Source: Bacillota bacterium
Lineage (GTDB): Bacteria; Bacillota; Clostridia; Lachnospirales; Lachnospiraceae
Length of the DNA: 15,723 nt
Reading direction: 5' to 3'
NCBI GenBank assembly: GCA_023411225.1
Contig: JAEYPA010000109.1
Span: 1-15,723, forward strand
Shown here: piece by piece, positions 1 to 7,922 of the stretch
Position numbering within the stretch: the first letter of the stretch is position 1
How the letters are laid out: every line of letters starts with the position of its first letter
The notes under the pieces: generated by a model
Seen by the model: the letters and a program-made list of their open reading frames with translations, nothing else
Told to the model about the DNA's origin: nothing
The model's database searches: none
Program-made: the position numbers and the translations under genes

Positions 1-199
1 CGTTAGTCCTTGGCAGAATAGCACTTACATTACCGGTCATTTTCTCTTCATCTAAAATTGCAATATCTACATTGTCGCCAACTAATGGCTTTACCCTTTG
101 GTTTCGAAAGTTACCTTTCGCTCTACATTCATATACCCCGTGTTTAGGTATATGAATGTAGTAAAAACCACCAATTCCTTTTATTATCTTTCCATGCAT
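1..199 (-). CDS. rsgA: RsgA ribosome small-subunit-dependent GTPase, N-terminal part (runs off left edge)
   Basis: Only about the first 66 codons are in the window. They read MHGKIIKGIGGFYYIHIPK and continue with a GVYECRAKGNFR segment and KPLVGDNVDI. This is the OB-fold N-terminus typical of RsgA (YjeQ/CpgA), a circularly permuted GTPase that acts late in 30S subunit maturation. The GTPase domain lies outside the window. The ATG at 197-199 is chosen because an AAGGAAAG ribosome binding site lies about 8-10 bases upstream and ends inside the prkC stop region; two other ATGs just upstream are out of frame. Only 11 bases separate it from the prkC stop, so it is surely cotranscribed. In Bacillus subtilis the homologous CpgA is a known PrkC substrate (established knowledge), which fits the gene order. 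Identification is by sequence resemblance and context. Confidence 0.93.
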   Translation of the reverse strand, partial: MHGKIIKGIGGFYYIHIPKHGVYECRAKGNFRNQRVKPLVGDNVDIAILDEEKMTGNVSAILPRTN

Positions 200-210
200 A
201 CATTCTTTCC

Positions 211-2328
211 TTAATTATTCAGTGTAAACGTAACATCTGACGTACCAGGAACCTGGACACCATTCAGATAGACTTTCAAAACACCTTTACTACCAGATTT
301 GGAAGTAACGGCACTACATTGTTTCGGAAAATCTTTACTAGTTAAATCTGAGTCGGTTACAACTATTTCTTTTCCATCCTGTAATACAACTGCCTTCAGT
401 CGATAGGTTTTACCAGCTTCAATCCCTAAGTCTTCAGCTCTAAACACAAAGCCTCCTGAGATATACTCAGGCTCTTCTACCGGTTCTGGACCCATGCTAA
501 GAATTACGGTGATTGTGGTACCCTTTTCTACAGAAGAATTCTCGGATGGAGACTGACTCACAACATAGCCCTTCTTTATATCATTACTATACTCAGCATC
601 GCCTTCTTTATACACTAAACCAACCTTTTCAATTGCACGTTTTGCTTTCGATGCAGATTTATTTACAACACTAGGAACTACTACCTTAGGTTTACCTGAA
701 CTTCTCCAGATAATAATCTTGCTTCCCTCAGGTACCTCAGTACCAGCAGCTGGCTCTGTTCTTGTAATTGCATCCGCCTCAACAGTCTCACTAGTCTCAT
801 AATCTACACTAACGCTAAAACCTTCTGATTCAAGCTTGGTCTTAGCACGTTCATAGGTATAATTACTAACATCCGGTACCTTTACAGATTCAGGACCACC
901 ACTATAGAATATCTTTACTGTATCCTCTGGGTTAATCATTGCACCCACAGCCAATTCCTTGCCCTCAGAATCTACAACACGTAAAACTTTATCTAATTCT
1001 TCATCACTAACTTCTTCTTCATATTGATACTTAATATTAGCTTCTGTTAATAACTTCTTTGCATCTTCCAATTTTTTACCAATGATATCTGGTAATGGAA
1101 TCTCTGCAACTGGAGTCGCTGTTGGAGATACAGATGGAGAAGGACTTGCAGTTAACGTTGGAGTTGGAGTTGGAGAACTACTTATACTACTACTTGAACC
1201 ACCCCATAAATTAAATATGTTACCTACAAAAACTAATAAAATAATTGCAAGTACAACAGCTAAACCGATTCCACCAACGAAGATAATTTTGTCAAGCTTT
1301 GGATTGATTTCGTCATCATCGTCATCATCATCATCTAATGGCAAATCATCAAAACCTATATCACTCTGATCTTTACTATTTCTTCTTGCATCAAAATCAG
1401 CAGCGGTTGTCCCGGCTGCTTTCTTTATCTCATTGACTTCTCTCTCTGAAATATTAATCGTAGGTGAATTATCCACAATTGGAGCCACCAGTTTAACGAA
1501 GTTACCATTAGGCTCCACAATGGATCTTTTTAAGTCTGCGATTAAATCAGAAGCAGACATATATCTGCGTTCTGGTTTCTTCTCCATACATTTGGCTACA
1601 ATCTGCTCAAGACTATATGGCACCTGAGGATTCAACTGACGAAGAGGGGTAGCTTCTCCCTGAATGTGAAGAAGTGCAACAGACACTGTATTCTCACCCG
1701 CAAAAGGAACTGTTCCGCTTAACATCTCATATAAGGTAACACCTAAGGAATAGATGTCACTCTTCTCATCACTATATCCACCTCTTGCTTGTTCTGGGCT
1801 GATATAGTGTACAGATCCCATTGCATTGGAATTAATGGTATTGGAAGTAGCTGCTTTCGCTATTCCAAAATCAGTCACCTTAACTTTTCCTTCTCTGGAA
1901 ATAATGATGTTCTGAGGTTTTATATCTCTGTGAATAATATGATTATCATGAGCTGCTTCTAATCCCTGGGCAATCTGAATAGCAATACCCACTGCTTCCT
2001 TAACTTCTAATCTGCCTTTGCGCTCAATAAAACTCTTTAAGGTAATACCTTCTACTAATTCCATAACAATATAATGTAAACCATCATCATCCCCAACGTC
2101 ATACACATTAACTATATTAGGATGAGATAATCCAGCAGCAGACTGTGCCTCTGCACGGAATTTTAATACAAATGAAGAATCACTACTATATTCAGCTTTT
2201 AATACTTTGATAGCTACGAATCGATTCAATCTATGACAGCGAGCTTTATACACATCTGCCATTCCCCCTGAACCTACTTTTTCGATAATTTCGTATCTAT
2301 CGTTGATGTACATACCTGGTTTTATCAT
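211..2328 (-). CDS. prkC: PASTA-domain membrane Ser/Thr protein kinase PrkC
   Basis: This is a eukaryotic-type (Hanks) kinase of 705 residues that phosphorylates Ser/Thr in response to peptidoglycan fragments or lipid II. The kinase domain spans about residues 10-275: glycine loop GSGGMADVY (19-27), ATP-binding K41, HRDIKPQN (133-140) with catalytic D135, DFG (153-155), a Thr/Ser-rich activation loop (161-172) and SPEQ (177-180). A juxtamembrane region of about 75 residues contains eight consecutive Asp (332-339). One transmembrane helix (about 348-370) is followed by a Ser/Thr/Pro linker (378-407) and three extracellular PASTA repeats (about 410-477, 480-545, 548-612). A C-terminal tail of about 90 residues, perhaps a small beta domain, is not typical of minimal PrkC. 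The ATG start has AAGGAG about 11 bases upstream, overlapping the stp stop codon. The partner phosphatase is directly upstream and RsgA follows. All catalytic residues are present, so it should be active. Confidence 0.97.
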   Translation of the reverse strand: MIKPGMYINDRYEIIEKVGSGGMADVYKARCHRLNRFVAIKVLKAEYSSDSSFVLKFRAEAQSAAGLSHPNIVNVYDVGDDDGLHYIVMELVEGITLKSFIERKGRLEVKEAVGIAIQIAQGLEAAHDNHIIHRDIKPQNIIISREGKVKVTDFGIAKAATSNTINSNAMGSVHYISPEQARGGYSDEKSDIYSLGVTLYEMLSGTVPFAGENTVSVALLHIQGEATPLRQLNPQVPYSLEQIVAKCMEKKPERRYMSASDLIADLKRSIVEPNGNFVKLVAPIVDNSPTINISEREVNEIKKAAGTTAADFDARRNSKDQSDIGFDDLPLDDDDDDDDEINPKLDKIIFVGGIGLAVVLAIILLVFVGNIFNLWGGSSSSISSSPTPTPTLTASPSPSVSPTATPVAEIPLPDIIGKKLEDAKKLLTEANIKYQYEEEVSDEELDKVLRVVDSEGKELAVGAMINPEDTVKIFYSGGPESVKVPDVSNYTYERAKTKLESEGFSVSVDYETSETVEADAITRTEPAAGTEVPEGSKIIIWRSSGKPKVVVPSVVNKSASKAKRAIEKVGLVYKEGDAEYSNDIKKGYVVSQSPSENSSVEKGTTITVILSMGPEPVEEPEYISGGFVFRAEDLGIEAGKTYRLKAVVLQDGKEIVVTDSDLTSKDFPKQCSAVTSKSGSKGVLKVYLNGVQVPGTSDVTFTLNN

Positions 2329-2344
2329 AACTTCCTACGCTCCT

Positions 2345-3070
2345 TTATACTCTCATAAGAATTATCGCAATATTATCCTTACCACCCTGTTCATTGGCTT
2401 TATCCACCAATGCTCTGCCAGCAGCTTCGAGGCTAGACTCATATTGCTTTACTGTTTGAAATATATTTTTATCTTCTAACATATTAGATAAACCATCGGA
2501 GCATAATAATACTATCTCCCCTTTATGAAGATCTATCTCAAAAAAATCAACAAGTGCACTATTGTCTATTCCCCCAATAGCTCTTGTCACAATATTTTTA
2601 TTGGGATGAACCCTGGCCTCTTCCGGATTAATCTCTCCGTTTTCAACCATCATTTCAACTAATGAATGATCTCTAGTTATTTGTGTAATTGTATCGCCAA
2701 TTACATACAACCTAGAATCACCTATATTTGCAACAACCAATCGGTAATCAAAAACTGTAGCCGCGACAAATGTAGTTCCCATTCCTTCTAGAGCACTATC
2801 TTCCTCAGCTTTCTTTCTTATGAGTTTATTGGCATGCTGGATTGCTTGATTTAAAATGCTAATACTGGTGGTTTCGTCACAATTCTTTATATAATCGACT
2901 GCTGCCTCTACGGAGTGTTTAGAAGCATAGTCACCGGCATTGTGCCCTCCCATGCCATCAGCAACTATAAAGAGGTTAGGCAATCTGCCAATTTCATGTT
3001 CACAACAAAACACATAGTCTTGGTTTACTGTTCTTTCTCGTCCAATATCTGTGACAGAAAATGATTTCAT
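2345..3070 (-). CDS. stp: PP2C-family Ser/Thr protein phosphatase (Stp/PrpC)
   Basis: This 241-residue protein is a compact metal-dependent PP2C phosphatase that reverses phosphorylation by PrkC. Visible motifs are RTVNQD (13-18), VADGMGGHNAGD (36-47) with metal-binding D38, GMGTT (96-100), NIGDSRLY (115-122), TRDHSLV (132-138), SDGLSN (191-196) with D192, and GGKDNIA (229-235) with D232. These are the metal-binding aspartates of the family. There is no signal peptide or membrane segment, so it is cytosolic. The start ATG is preceded by AAAGGAGAAGGCT, a good ribosome binding site. It sits 22 bases after rlmN and 16 bases before prkC, the standard Firmicutes stp-prkC pair. Length is normal for bacterial Stp proteins. 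Confidence 0.96.
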   Translation of the reverse strand: MKSFSVTDIGRERTVNQDYVFCCEHEIGRLPNLFIVADGMGGHNAGDYASKHSVEAAVDYIKNCDETTSISILNQAIQHANKLIRKKAEEDSALEGMGTTFVAATVFDYRLVVANIGDSRLYVIGDTITQITRDHSLVEMMVENGEINPEEARVHPNKNIVTRAIGGIDNSALVDFFEIDLHKGEIVLLCSDGLSNMLEDKNIFQTVKQYESSLEAAGRALVDKANEQGGKDNIAIILMRV

Positions 3071-3092
3071 AGCCTTCTCCTTTCTTTATGAT

Positions 3093-4160
3093 TTACTGTT
3101 TATCCATATAGCTTTTTCTCAACTGCCCGCAAGCAGCATCAATATCCGAACCCATTTCTCTTCTAATAGTAACATTTATGCGATTTTTTTCAAGTATATT
3201 TTTAAAATTTAGAATAAATGACATATCGGAATGAGTGTAATCTCTCTCCTTAATTGGGTTTACAGGAATGAGATTTACATGGCAATTCAGCCCCTTCAAT
3301 AGGTGAACTAATTCCATGGCATGCTTTCTCGTGTCATTTACTCCTTTAACTAAACTATACTCAAAGGTAATACGTCGACCCGTTTTAGCAAAATAATACT
3401 CACAGCTAGATAATATATCGTCAATACTATATTTATTAGCCACAGGCATTAATTCTTTTCTAGTCTCATCGTTAGGTGCATGTAATGAAATTGCCAAAGT
3501 AATCTGTAACTTTAGATCTGCCAGCTCTCTGATTCTTTCTACAATCCCACAAGTGGATACTGTAATATTACGCTGACTGATATGAAGTCCCTCCTCATTG
3601 GTCAGAAGTTCAATGAAACGAACCAGATTATCAAAGTTGTCCATCGGTTCACCTGTTCCCATTACTACCACGTTAGACACTCGTTCACCAGATAACTTCT
3701 GTATCTGATAAATCTGACCTAACATCTCAGAAGCGGAAAGGTTACGCTCCAGCCCACCTAAAGTAGATGCACAGAATCTGCAGCCCATACGACATCCTAC
3801 CTGAGAAGAGATACATACAGAATTACCATGTTTATACTTCATAAGAACACTTTCAATCACACGGTTGTCATATAGTTCAAATAAAAACTTGGTAGTTTCC
3901 CCATTAATGCTAGTTCTTTGATCAACAGCCTTTACCTTTCGTATGATATAAAGGTCCTTCAATTTTTCTCTTAAATCCTTGGAGAGATTGGTCATCTCAT
4001 CAAAATCATCTATCAGTTTCACATGTAGCCACTGATAAATCTGTTTTACCCGAAAAGCCTTTTCTCCAAGATTGATTAACTGAATATTAAGTTCCTCTAA
4101 GGTAAGGGACCGAATATCAATTTTTTCTTCCAGGTCTGACGACCCATTTGCTATTACCAT
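3093..4160 (-). CDS. rlmN: Dual-specificity RNA methyltransferase RlmN (23S rRNA A2503 / tRNA A37)
   Basis: This 355-residue radical-SAM enzyme makes 2-methyladenosine at A2503 of 23S rRNA and, in the studied bacteria, at A37 of some tRNAs. The iron-sulfur cluster cysteines are C123, C127 and C130 in the CxxxCxxC motif. The two further catalytic cysteines are C116 and C344 (GSDIDAACGQL), all shifted by a constant 2 to 11 residues relative to E. coli RlmN. The SAM-binding GTGEPMDN is at 168-175. An N-terminal RNA-binding region occupies about 1-95. Presence of both catalytic cysteines and the GEPMDN motif favours RlmN; the resistance methyltransferase Cfr is a relative that is less likely in this operon. 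The ATG at 4160 has only a weak AGG ribosome binding site, so translation may depend on coupling to rsmB, which ends 29 bases upstream. Confidence 0.96.
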   Translation of the reverse strand: MVIANGSSDLEEKIDIRSLTLEELNIQLINLGEKAFRVKQIYQWLHVKLIDDFDEMTNLSKDLREKLKDLYIIRKVKAVDQRTSINGETTKFLFELYDNRVIESVLMKYKHGNSVCISSQVGCRMGCRFCASTLGGLERNLSASEMLGQIYQIQKLSGERVSNVVVMGTGEPMDNFDNLVRFIELLTNEEGLHISQRNITVSTCGIVERIRELADLKLQITLAISLHAPNDETRKELMPVANKYSIDDILSSCEYYFAKTGRRITFEYSLVKGVNDTRKHAMELVHLLKGLNCHVNLIPVNPIKERDYTHSDMSFILNFKNILEKNRINVTIRREMGSDIDAACGQLRKSYMDKQ

Positions 4161-4189
4161 TCTATCAACCTATACTTTCTATTTCACAT

Positions 4190-5557
4190 CTAAGAGTTCT
4201 TTTTCAACCGGGCTACAAAAAATCCATCCGTCTCGTGGACACCCGGAATCATTTGGAGATATCCCTTCTTTGTATTAGCATCTTGCAATTGTTCCGGTAT
4301 ATATGGATCTATACTCTCCAAGGAGAATTCACCGAAACTCTCTAACCAAGTAAGGTTTTCTTCATTCTCCATGGGACTTATGGTACAGGTGCTATAAATC
4401 AATATACCACCTGGTTTTACATAACGTGTAACCACTTTAAGAATATCCTTCTGTAACTGTGCTAGAGAGGTTAGATCTTCCATCATTACACGATACTTAA
4501 TATCTGGCTTTTTTCCAATAACGCCAAGACCGGAACAAGGAAGGTCTACAATTACTACATCTGCTTTTCCTTCCAATGCCGAATCAAAGGACAGGGCATC
4601 ATAGACTTCAATCTGCATATTAGAAAAGCCAAGACGGGTATTGTTATCTTCTATTAATGCAGTCTTATCTGGGGTAAGGTCCCTGGAAATCACCTTCCCT
4701 GTACCATTTAAAAGCCCGGCTACATGAAGACTTTTTCCACCTGGAGCAGCACACACATCTACAACTAAATCTCCTGGCTGAACCCCAGTAACTTCGCCAA
4801 CTAACATAGAACTTTCATCCTGCACTTGGAAATATCCTTTTTTAAATTCCTCTAAGGATGATAAATAGTTATAATTCGAAATTCTAAGTGCATAGGGAAG
4901 ATAAGCCCCTTTATTCACATTTATGCCTTGTTGTTCTAATATATTCACAAGGTTGTCTTTTGTAATCTTATTCAGATTGACACGTATTGTGGTTTCCTTT
5001 GTACTACAAAAAGCCGCAAGCATATTCTCTACTACCTTTTTAGAATAGCTTGTAAGCCAGAACTCTACCATCCATAACGGCATGGAATAACGTACTGACA
5101 GATACATTGCCAGCTCTTTGTCCTTATCCGGATAAGTAAGTTCATCTAGTCCTCTGCTTATATTACGCAAGACTCCATTTACAAAGCCCTTCAGGTTATA
5201 GAAGCCTTTCTTTGTAGCCAGCTTTACTGCCTCATTACAGGCAGCGGAAGCTGGTACACTATCCATATATTTAAGCTGATACACAGACATTCTTAGAATA
5301 TTACGAATGACAGGCTTTTGCTTTTTTATAGGAACTTTTGAAAAATGATCAATGATATAATCTAGCTCCAAAGCCCTTTCTATGGTTCCCTCACAAAGTC
5401 TTGTTAGAAAACCTCTCTGCTGCTTATCCATATATTGATACTTTGACAGTGCAGCTCCTAGAACCTTATGGCTGTAACCGCCTTTTTCCAATACCTCAAT
5501 AAGAACCTCTAAGGCAATCTCCCTGACCTGTCCTTTCTCTTTCTGATCAGTTGTCAC
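4190..5557 (-). CDS. rsmB: 16S rRNA (cytosine-967-C5)-methyltransferase RsmB
   Basis: With the start used here the protein has 455 residues and transfers a methyl group from SAM to C967 of 16S rRNA. The N-terminal third (about 10-135) resembles NusB, with helices and a conserved RGFLTRLCEGT segment; the C-terminal half is a Rossmann methyltransferase. Motifs are DVCAAPGGKSLH (about 267-278, SAM binding), DLPCSGLG (about 338-345) and YSTCTISPMENE (about 388-399), carrying the two cysteines of the RNA m5C mechanism. The start is GTG at 5555-5557: a strong GGAGG lies 8 bases upstream. A longer reading from TTG at 5575 would place that GGAGG inside the gene and is less likely. The gene overlaps the end of the zinc peptidase by 11 bases, so translation is probably coupled. 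Confidence 0.95.
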   Translation of the reverse strand: MTTDQKEKGQVREIALEVLIEVLEKGGYSHKVLGAALSKYQYMDKQQRGFLTRLCEGTIERALELDYIIDHFSKVPIKKQKPVIRNILRMSVYQLKYMDSVPASAACNEAVKLATKKGFYNLKGFVNGVLRNISRGLDELTYPDKDKELAMYLSVRYSMPLWMVEFWLTSYSKKVVENMLAAFCSTKETTIRVNLNKITKDNLVNILEQQGINVNKGAYLPYALRISNYNYLSSLEEFKKGYFQVQDESSMLVGEVTGVQPGDLVVDVCAAPGGKSLHVAGLLNGTGKVISRDLTPDKTALIEDNNTRLGFSNMQIEVYDALSFDSALEGKADVVIVDLPCSGLGVIGKKPDIKYRVMMEDLTSLAQLQKDILKVVTRYVKPGGILIYSTCTISPMENEENLTWLESFGEFSLESIDPYIPEQLQDANTKKGYLQMIPGVHETDGFFVARLKKNS

Positions 5558-6266
5558 GTCTTCTTCCTCCAACAATAATCAATATACGAAGCAGTTGTAA
5601 GATAGCGGCTGCTGCTCCTGCTACATAAGTAAGAGCTGCTGCTGTTAGCACCTTTCTGCCTTGCCTCAACTCATCCTCCCGTAAGATACCGGTCTCCTCT
5701 AGCATGACCAACGCTCTTCTGGAAGCATTAAATTCTACCGGCAAAGTAATAAGCTGAAACGCTACGCCTGTAGAAAAAGCTATTACTCCAATCATTAGCA
5801 GTAGATAACCGGTCTGACTAGTAATAAATAAACCTAATAAAATAAAAACCCACGCCACATTGGTACCGATATTTACCACTGGCACAATAGCAGAACGTAA
5901 CTTTAATGGTACATAATGCTTGGCATCCTGACAGGCATGACCAGCCTCGTGGCAAGCTACTGCAATCGCTGCTATGGAGGAACTATTAAACACGGAATCA
6001 CTTAACCTCAGTACCTTACTACGTGGATCATAGTGATCCGTCAGACTACCTGACACATGCTCGATGCGAACATTGCCAATCCCAGCTCTTCGTAGCACTG
6101 CCTCCGCTGCGCTGGCTCCAGTATAGCCAGACATACTACGAACTCGCTGGTACTTATTAAATGTTGTCTTCACTCTGACAGATGCAATCAAACTGATTAC
6201 AACACCGATTAAAACAAGAATATAAGTTGGATCATAAAACATATACATTGGTCCATAAAATAACAT
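5547..6266 (-). CDS. YugP-type membrane zinc metallopeptidase (PF04298 family)
   Basis: This is a membrane protein of 239 residues from the start chosen here. It belongs to the neutral zinc metallopeptidase family typified by B. subtilis YugP. The HEAGH zinc motif is at about 106-110 (ACHEAGHACQ), and a Glu in PVEFNASRRAL (about 178) is a likely third ligand. One membrane segment is at about 14-33 (YILVLIGVVISLI), two are at about 130-148 and 153-175, and a C-terminal hydrophobic stretch is at 206-232. The substrate is unknown. The ATG at 6264-6266 is preferred because AAGGAG lies 8 bases before it; a reading from GTG at 6275 would start inside the ribosome binding site. It lies between fmt and rsmB, an arrangement I recall from other Clostridia. 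Family confidence is high; the physiological role is unknown. Confidence 0.9.
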   Translation of the reverse strand: MLFYGPMYMFYDPTYILVLIGVVISLIASVRVKTTFNKYQRVRSMSGYTGASAAEAVLRRAGIGNVRIEHVSGSLTDHYDPRSKVLRLSDSVFNSSSIAAIAVACHEAGHACQDAKHYVPLKLRSAIVPVVNIGTNVAWVFILLGLFITSQTGYLLLMIGVIAFSTGVAFQLITLPVEFNASRRALVMLEETGILREDELRQGRKVLTAAALTYVAGAAAAILQLLRILIIVGGRRRDN

Positions 6267-6291
6267 GGTCATCACTCCTTAACGTCATAGG

Positions 6292-7230
6292 TTACTCATT
6301 ATCTTGCAACATAGTCCCCTCTGATACCTCATATCCCCGTAAAAAAGCATCGACTTCCATTCTCTTTTTTCCCTCTAGCTGAAGTTCTAATAAAGACAAT
6401 TTTCCTTTTCCTGTCTGAACCACCATGGAATTCTTACTTACTTCTACAATCTCTCCAGGTTTTCCAGTAGAATCTTCATAAATCACCTTTGCACTCCATA
6501 TTTTTAGTGTCTTCCCATCCAGGGAAGTATATGCACTTGGCCATGGATTTAAGCCACGAATCAGACGTTCTATCTCCTCTGCTGATTTTGTAAAATCTAT
6601 CTTCCCTAAGGATTTCGTTAGCATTTTTACATAAGAGGATTCCTCATCCTTTTGTTTTATTCTTTGAATCGTTCCTTGTTCCAGCCCTGTCAAAGTCTCC
6701 ACCAACAGTTTGGCACCCATTATGGATAGTCTGTCACGCAAAGTAGCTCCTGTATCCGTAGGCTCTATAGGTGTCACTGATTTTAACAGCATATCTCCAG
6801 TATCTAAGCCCACGTCCATAAACATGGTAGTAATTCCAGTCTCCTGGTCCCCATTGATAATGGACCATTCGATTGGAGCAGCTCCTCTTAACTTAGGAAG
6901 AAGGGAAGCATGTACATTGATACAACCATACTTTGGCATATCAAGAATTGCCTTTGGAAGGATCTGTCCAAAAGCCACTACGACGATTACTTCCGGCTCC
7001 ATGGCCTTAAGCTCCTCAATAAATGCCTCTTCCTTCACTCTGTGGGGTTGATACACTGGAATGTGATACTCCATTGCCTTTTCCTTAACAGGAGTAAATT
7101 GCATCGTTTTTCCTCTTCCCTTAGGCTTATCTGGCTGTGTAACTACACCAACCACTTCATGACCTGCTTCTACCAGGCTTACTAAAGTTCCCACGGAAAA
7201 CTCCGGTGTTCCCATAAATACTACTCTCAT
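6292..7230 (-). CDS. fmt: Methionyl-tRNA formyltransferase
   Basis: Fmt transfers a formyl group from 10-formyltetrahydrofolate to initiator Met-tRNA. The protein starts MRVVFMGTPEFS, the family hallmark, and has 312 residues from this start. The catalytic Asn, His and Asp are N105 and H107 in NVHASLLPKLRGAAPIEW (about 105-122) and D143 in DVGLDTGDM, corresponding to E. coli N108/H110/D146. The C-terminal part (about 205-300) is the tRNA-binding beta barrel with a typical RGLNPWPSAYT segment. The ATG at 7228-7230 is selected because GAGG lies 6-7 bases upstream; an in-frame TTG at 7236 is too close to that site. It lies 103 bases after def, its functional partner, and 25 bases before the zinc peptidase. 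Confidence 0.97.
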   Translation of the reverse strand: MRVVFMGTPEFSVGTLVSLVEAGHEVVGVVTQPDKPKGRGKTMQFTPVKEKAMEYHIPVYQPHRVKEEAFIEELKAMEPEVIVVVAFGQILPKAILDMPKYGCINVHASLLPKLRGAAPIEWSIINGDQETGITTMFMDVGLDTGDMLLKSVTPIEPTDTGATLRDRLSIMGAKLLVETLTGLEQGTIQRIKQKDEESSYVKMLTKSLGKIDFTKSAEEIERLIRGLNPWPSAYTSLDGKTLKIWSAKVIYEDSTGKPGEIVEVSKNSMVVQTGKGKLSLLELQLEGKKRMEVDAFLRGYEVSEGTMLQDNE

Positions 7231-7258
7231 AGTCAACCTCTTTTCTGATTGATTTCTT

Positions 7259-7324
7259 TCTGATATCAGATAAAGTGTCTTAGGGTCGGTTTTGTGTAAT
7301 ACGATAGTCCCGACTATAAGACAC
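7259..7324. repeat. Palindrome cluster between def and fmt with two mutually exclusive hairpins
   Basis: Arms 7275-7289 and 7310-7324 form a 15-bp inverted repeat with one mismatch and one G-U-type pair, around a 20-base loop. The right arm shares bases with a second palindrome, ATAGTC (7304-7309) / GACTAT (7312-7317), so both cannot form at once. A perfect 12-bp palindrome TCTGATATCAGA is at 7259-7270. On the transcribed strand the long hairpin is followed by TTTATCTG rather than a clear U-run, so it is not a good terminator. It may be an RNA processing or regulatory structure, or a small dispersed repeat. Confidence 0.6.
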
Positions 7325-7333
7325 CCTTGATGA

Positions 7334-7819
7334 TTATTCTTCCTTTATTAAATCCTCTACATTCATAAGAGAACCCTCAACCTTTTCCACATAAAGATGT
7401 CCATCCAGGTGTTCAATCTCATGAATAAGAGCACGAGCTAGAAGTTCTTCCCCTTCCACCTCATAGGTTTCCATGTTCTCACCTAGTGCACGTACCTTGC
7501 AATAATTAGGTCTGGTAACAATACCAACCTTTCCTGGTACACTAAGGCACCCCTCTGTGCCAGTTTGTTCCCCAGAAGTCTCTATGATCTCGGGGTTGAT
7601 TAATACAATAGGTTCATTTCCTTCCGGTGAGCAATCAATTACTACAACTCTCTTAAGAATCCCCACCTGTGGAGCAGCAAGACCAACTCCCTCTGCTTCA
7701 TACATTGTATCAAACATATCCTCTATTAATAACTTTAATTTATCATCCATAGTGGTGACTTCTCTTGCTTTTTTATTAAGCACACTATCACCAATTGTCC
7801 TAATATTACGAATTGCCAT
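7334..7819 (-). CDS. def: Peptide deformylase
   Basis: This 161-residue metalloenzyme removes the formyl group from N-terminal formyl-methionine of new proteins as they leave the ribosome. All three family motifs are intact: GVGLAAPQVG (44-53), EGCLSVPG (89-96, metal ligand C91) and HEIEHLDG (133-140, ligands H133 and H137, catalytic E134). Length and the short C-terminus fit the compact type 1 (E. coli/Clostridia) forms. The ATG start is preceded by TAGGATAGAAT, with AGGA 6-8 bases away. It is the first gene of the long translation/phosphorylation operon and has a good promoter (7858-7886) just behind the LCP gene terminator. The substrate is generated by fmt, the next gene downstream. Confidence 0.98.
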   Translation of the reverse strand: MAIRNIRTIGDSVLNKKAREVTTMDDKLKLLIEDMFDTMYEAEGVGLAAPQVGILKRVVVIDCSPEGNEPIVLINPEIIETSGEQTGTEGCLSVPGKVGIVTRPNYCKVRALGENMETYEVEGEELLARALIHEIEHLDGHLYVEKVEGSLMNVEDLIKEE

Positions 7820-7857
7820 ATTCTATCCTACCTTTCCTAACTTTGACACTCTAAGTA

Positions 7858-7886
7858 ATTATAACCGAATTAGGTGCATTATACAA
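7858..7886 (-). promoter_or_regulatory. Sigma-A-type promoter for the def-fmt-...-rsgA operon
   Basis: On the minus strand TTGTAT (-35, at 7881-7886) and a perfect TATAAT (-10, at 7858-7863) are separated by 17 bases. The -35 overlaps the U-tract of the LCP terminator, so the operon is insulated from its upstream neighbour. Start of transcription is expected near 7851, about 30 bases before def. A second TATAAT lies within the same stretch, overlapping the -35. Positions are read from the sequence; activity is inferred. Confidence 0.7.
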
Positions 7887-7915
7887 GAAAAATGGAGCTG
7901 TGTTCCCACAGCTCC
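7884..7915 (-). terminator. Intrinsic terminator of the LCP gene
   Basis: A perfect 9-bp stem, GGAGCTGTG (7894-7902) and CACAGCTCC (7907-7915), with a four-base loop, is followed on the minus strand by ATTTTTCTT. It begins 8 bases after the LCP stop codon, an ideal position. Confidence 0.9.
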
Positions 7916-7922
7916 TAATCAT

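Noticed and set aside
1082..1369. Plus-strand frame of 95 codons opposite prkC
   Set aside because: Shadow of the prkC linker and Asp tract; its repetitive GV and S runs are the reverse strand of low-complexity codons, and no ribosome binding site was seen.
6710..7185. Two overlapping plus-strand frames opposite fmt
   Set aside because: Both lie wholly within the well-supported fmt gene, overlap each other in different frames and show no family motif.
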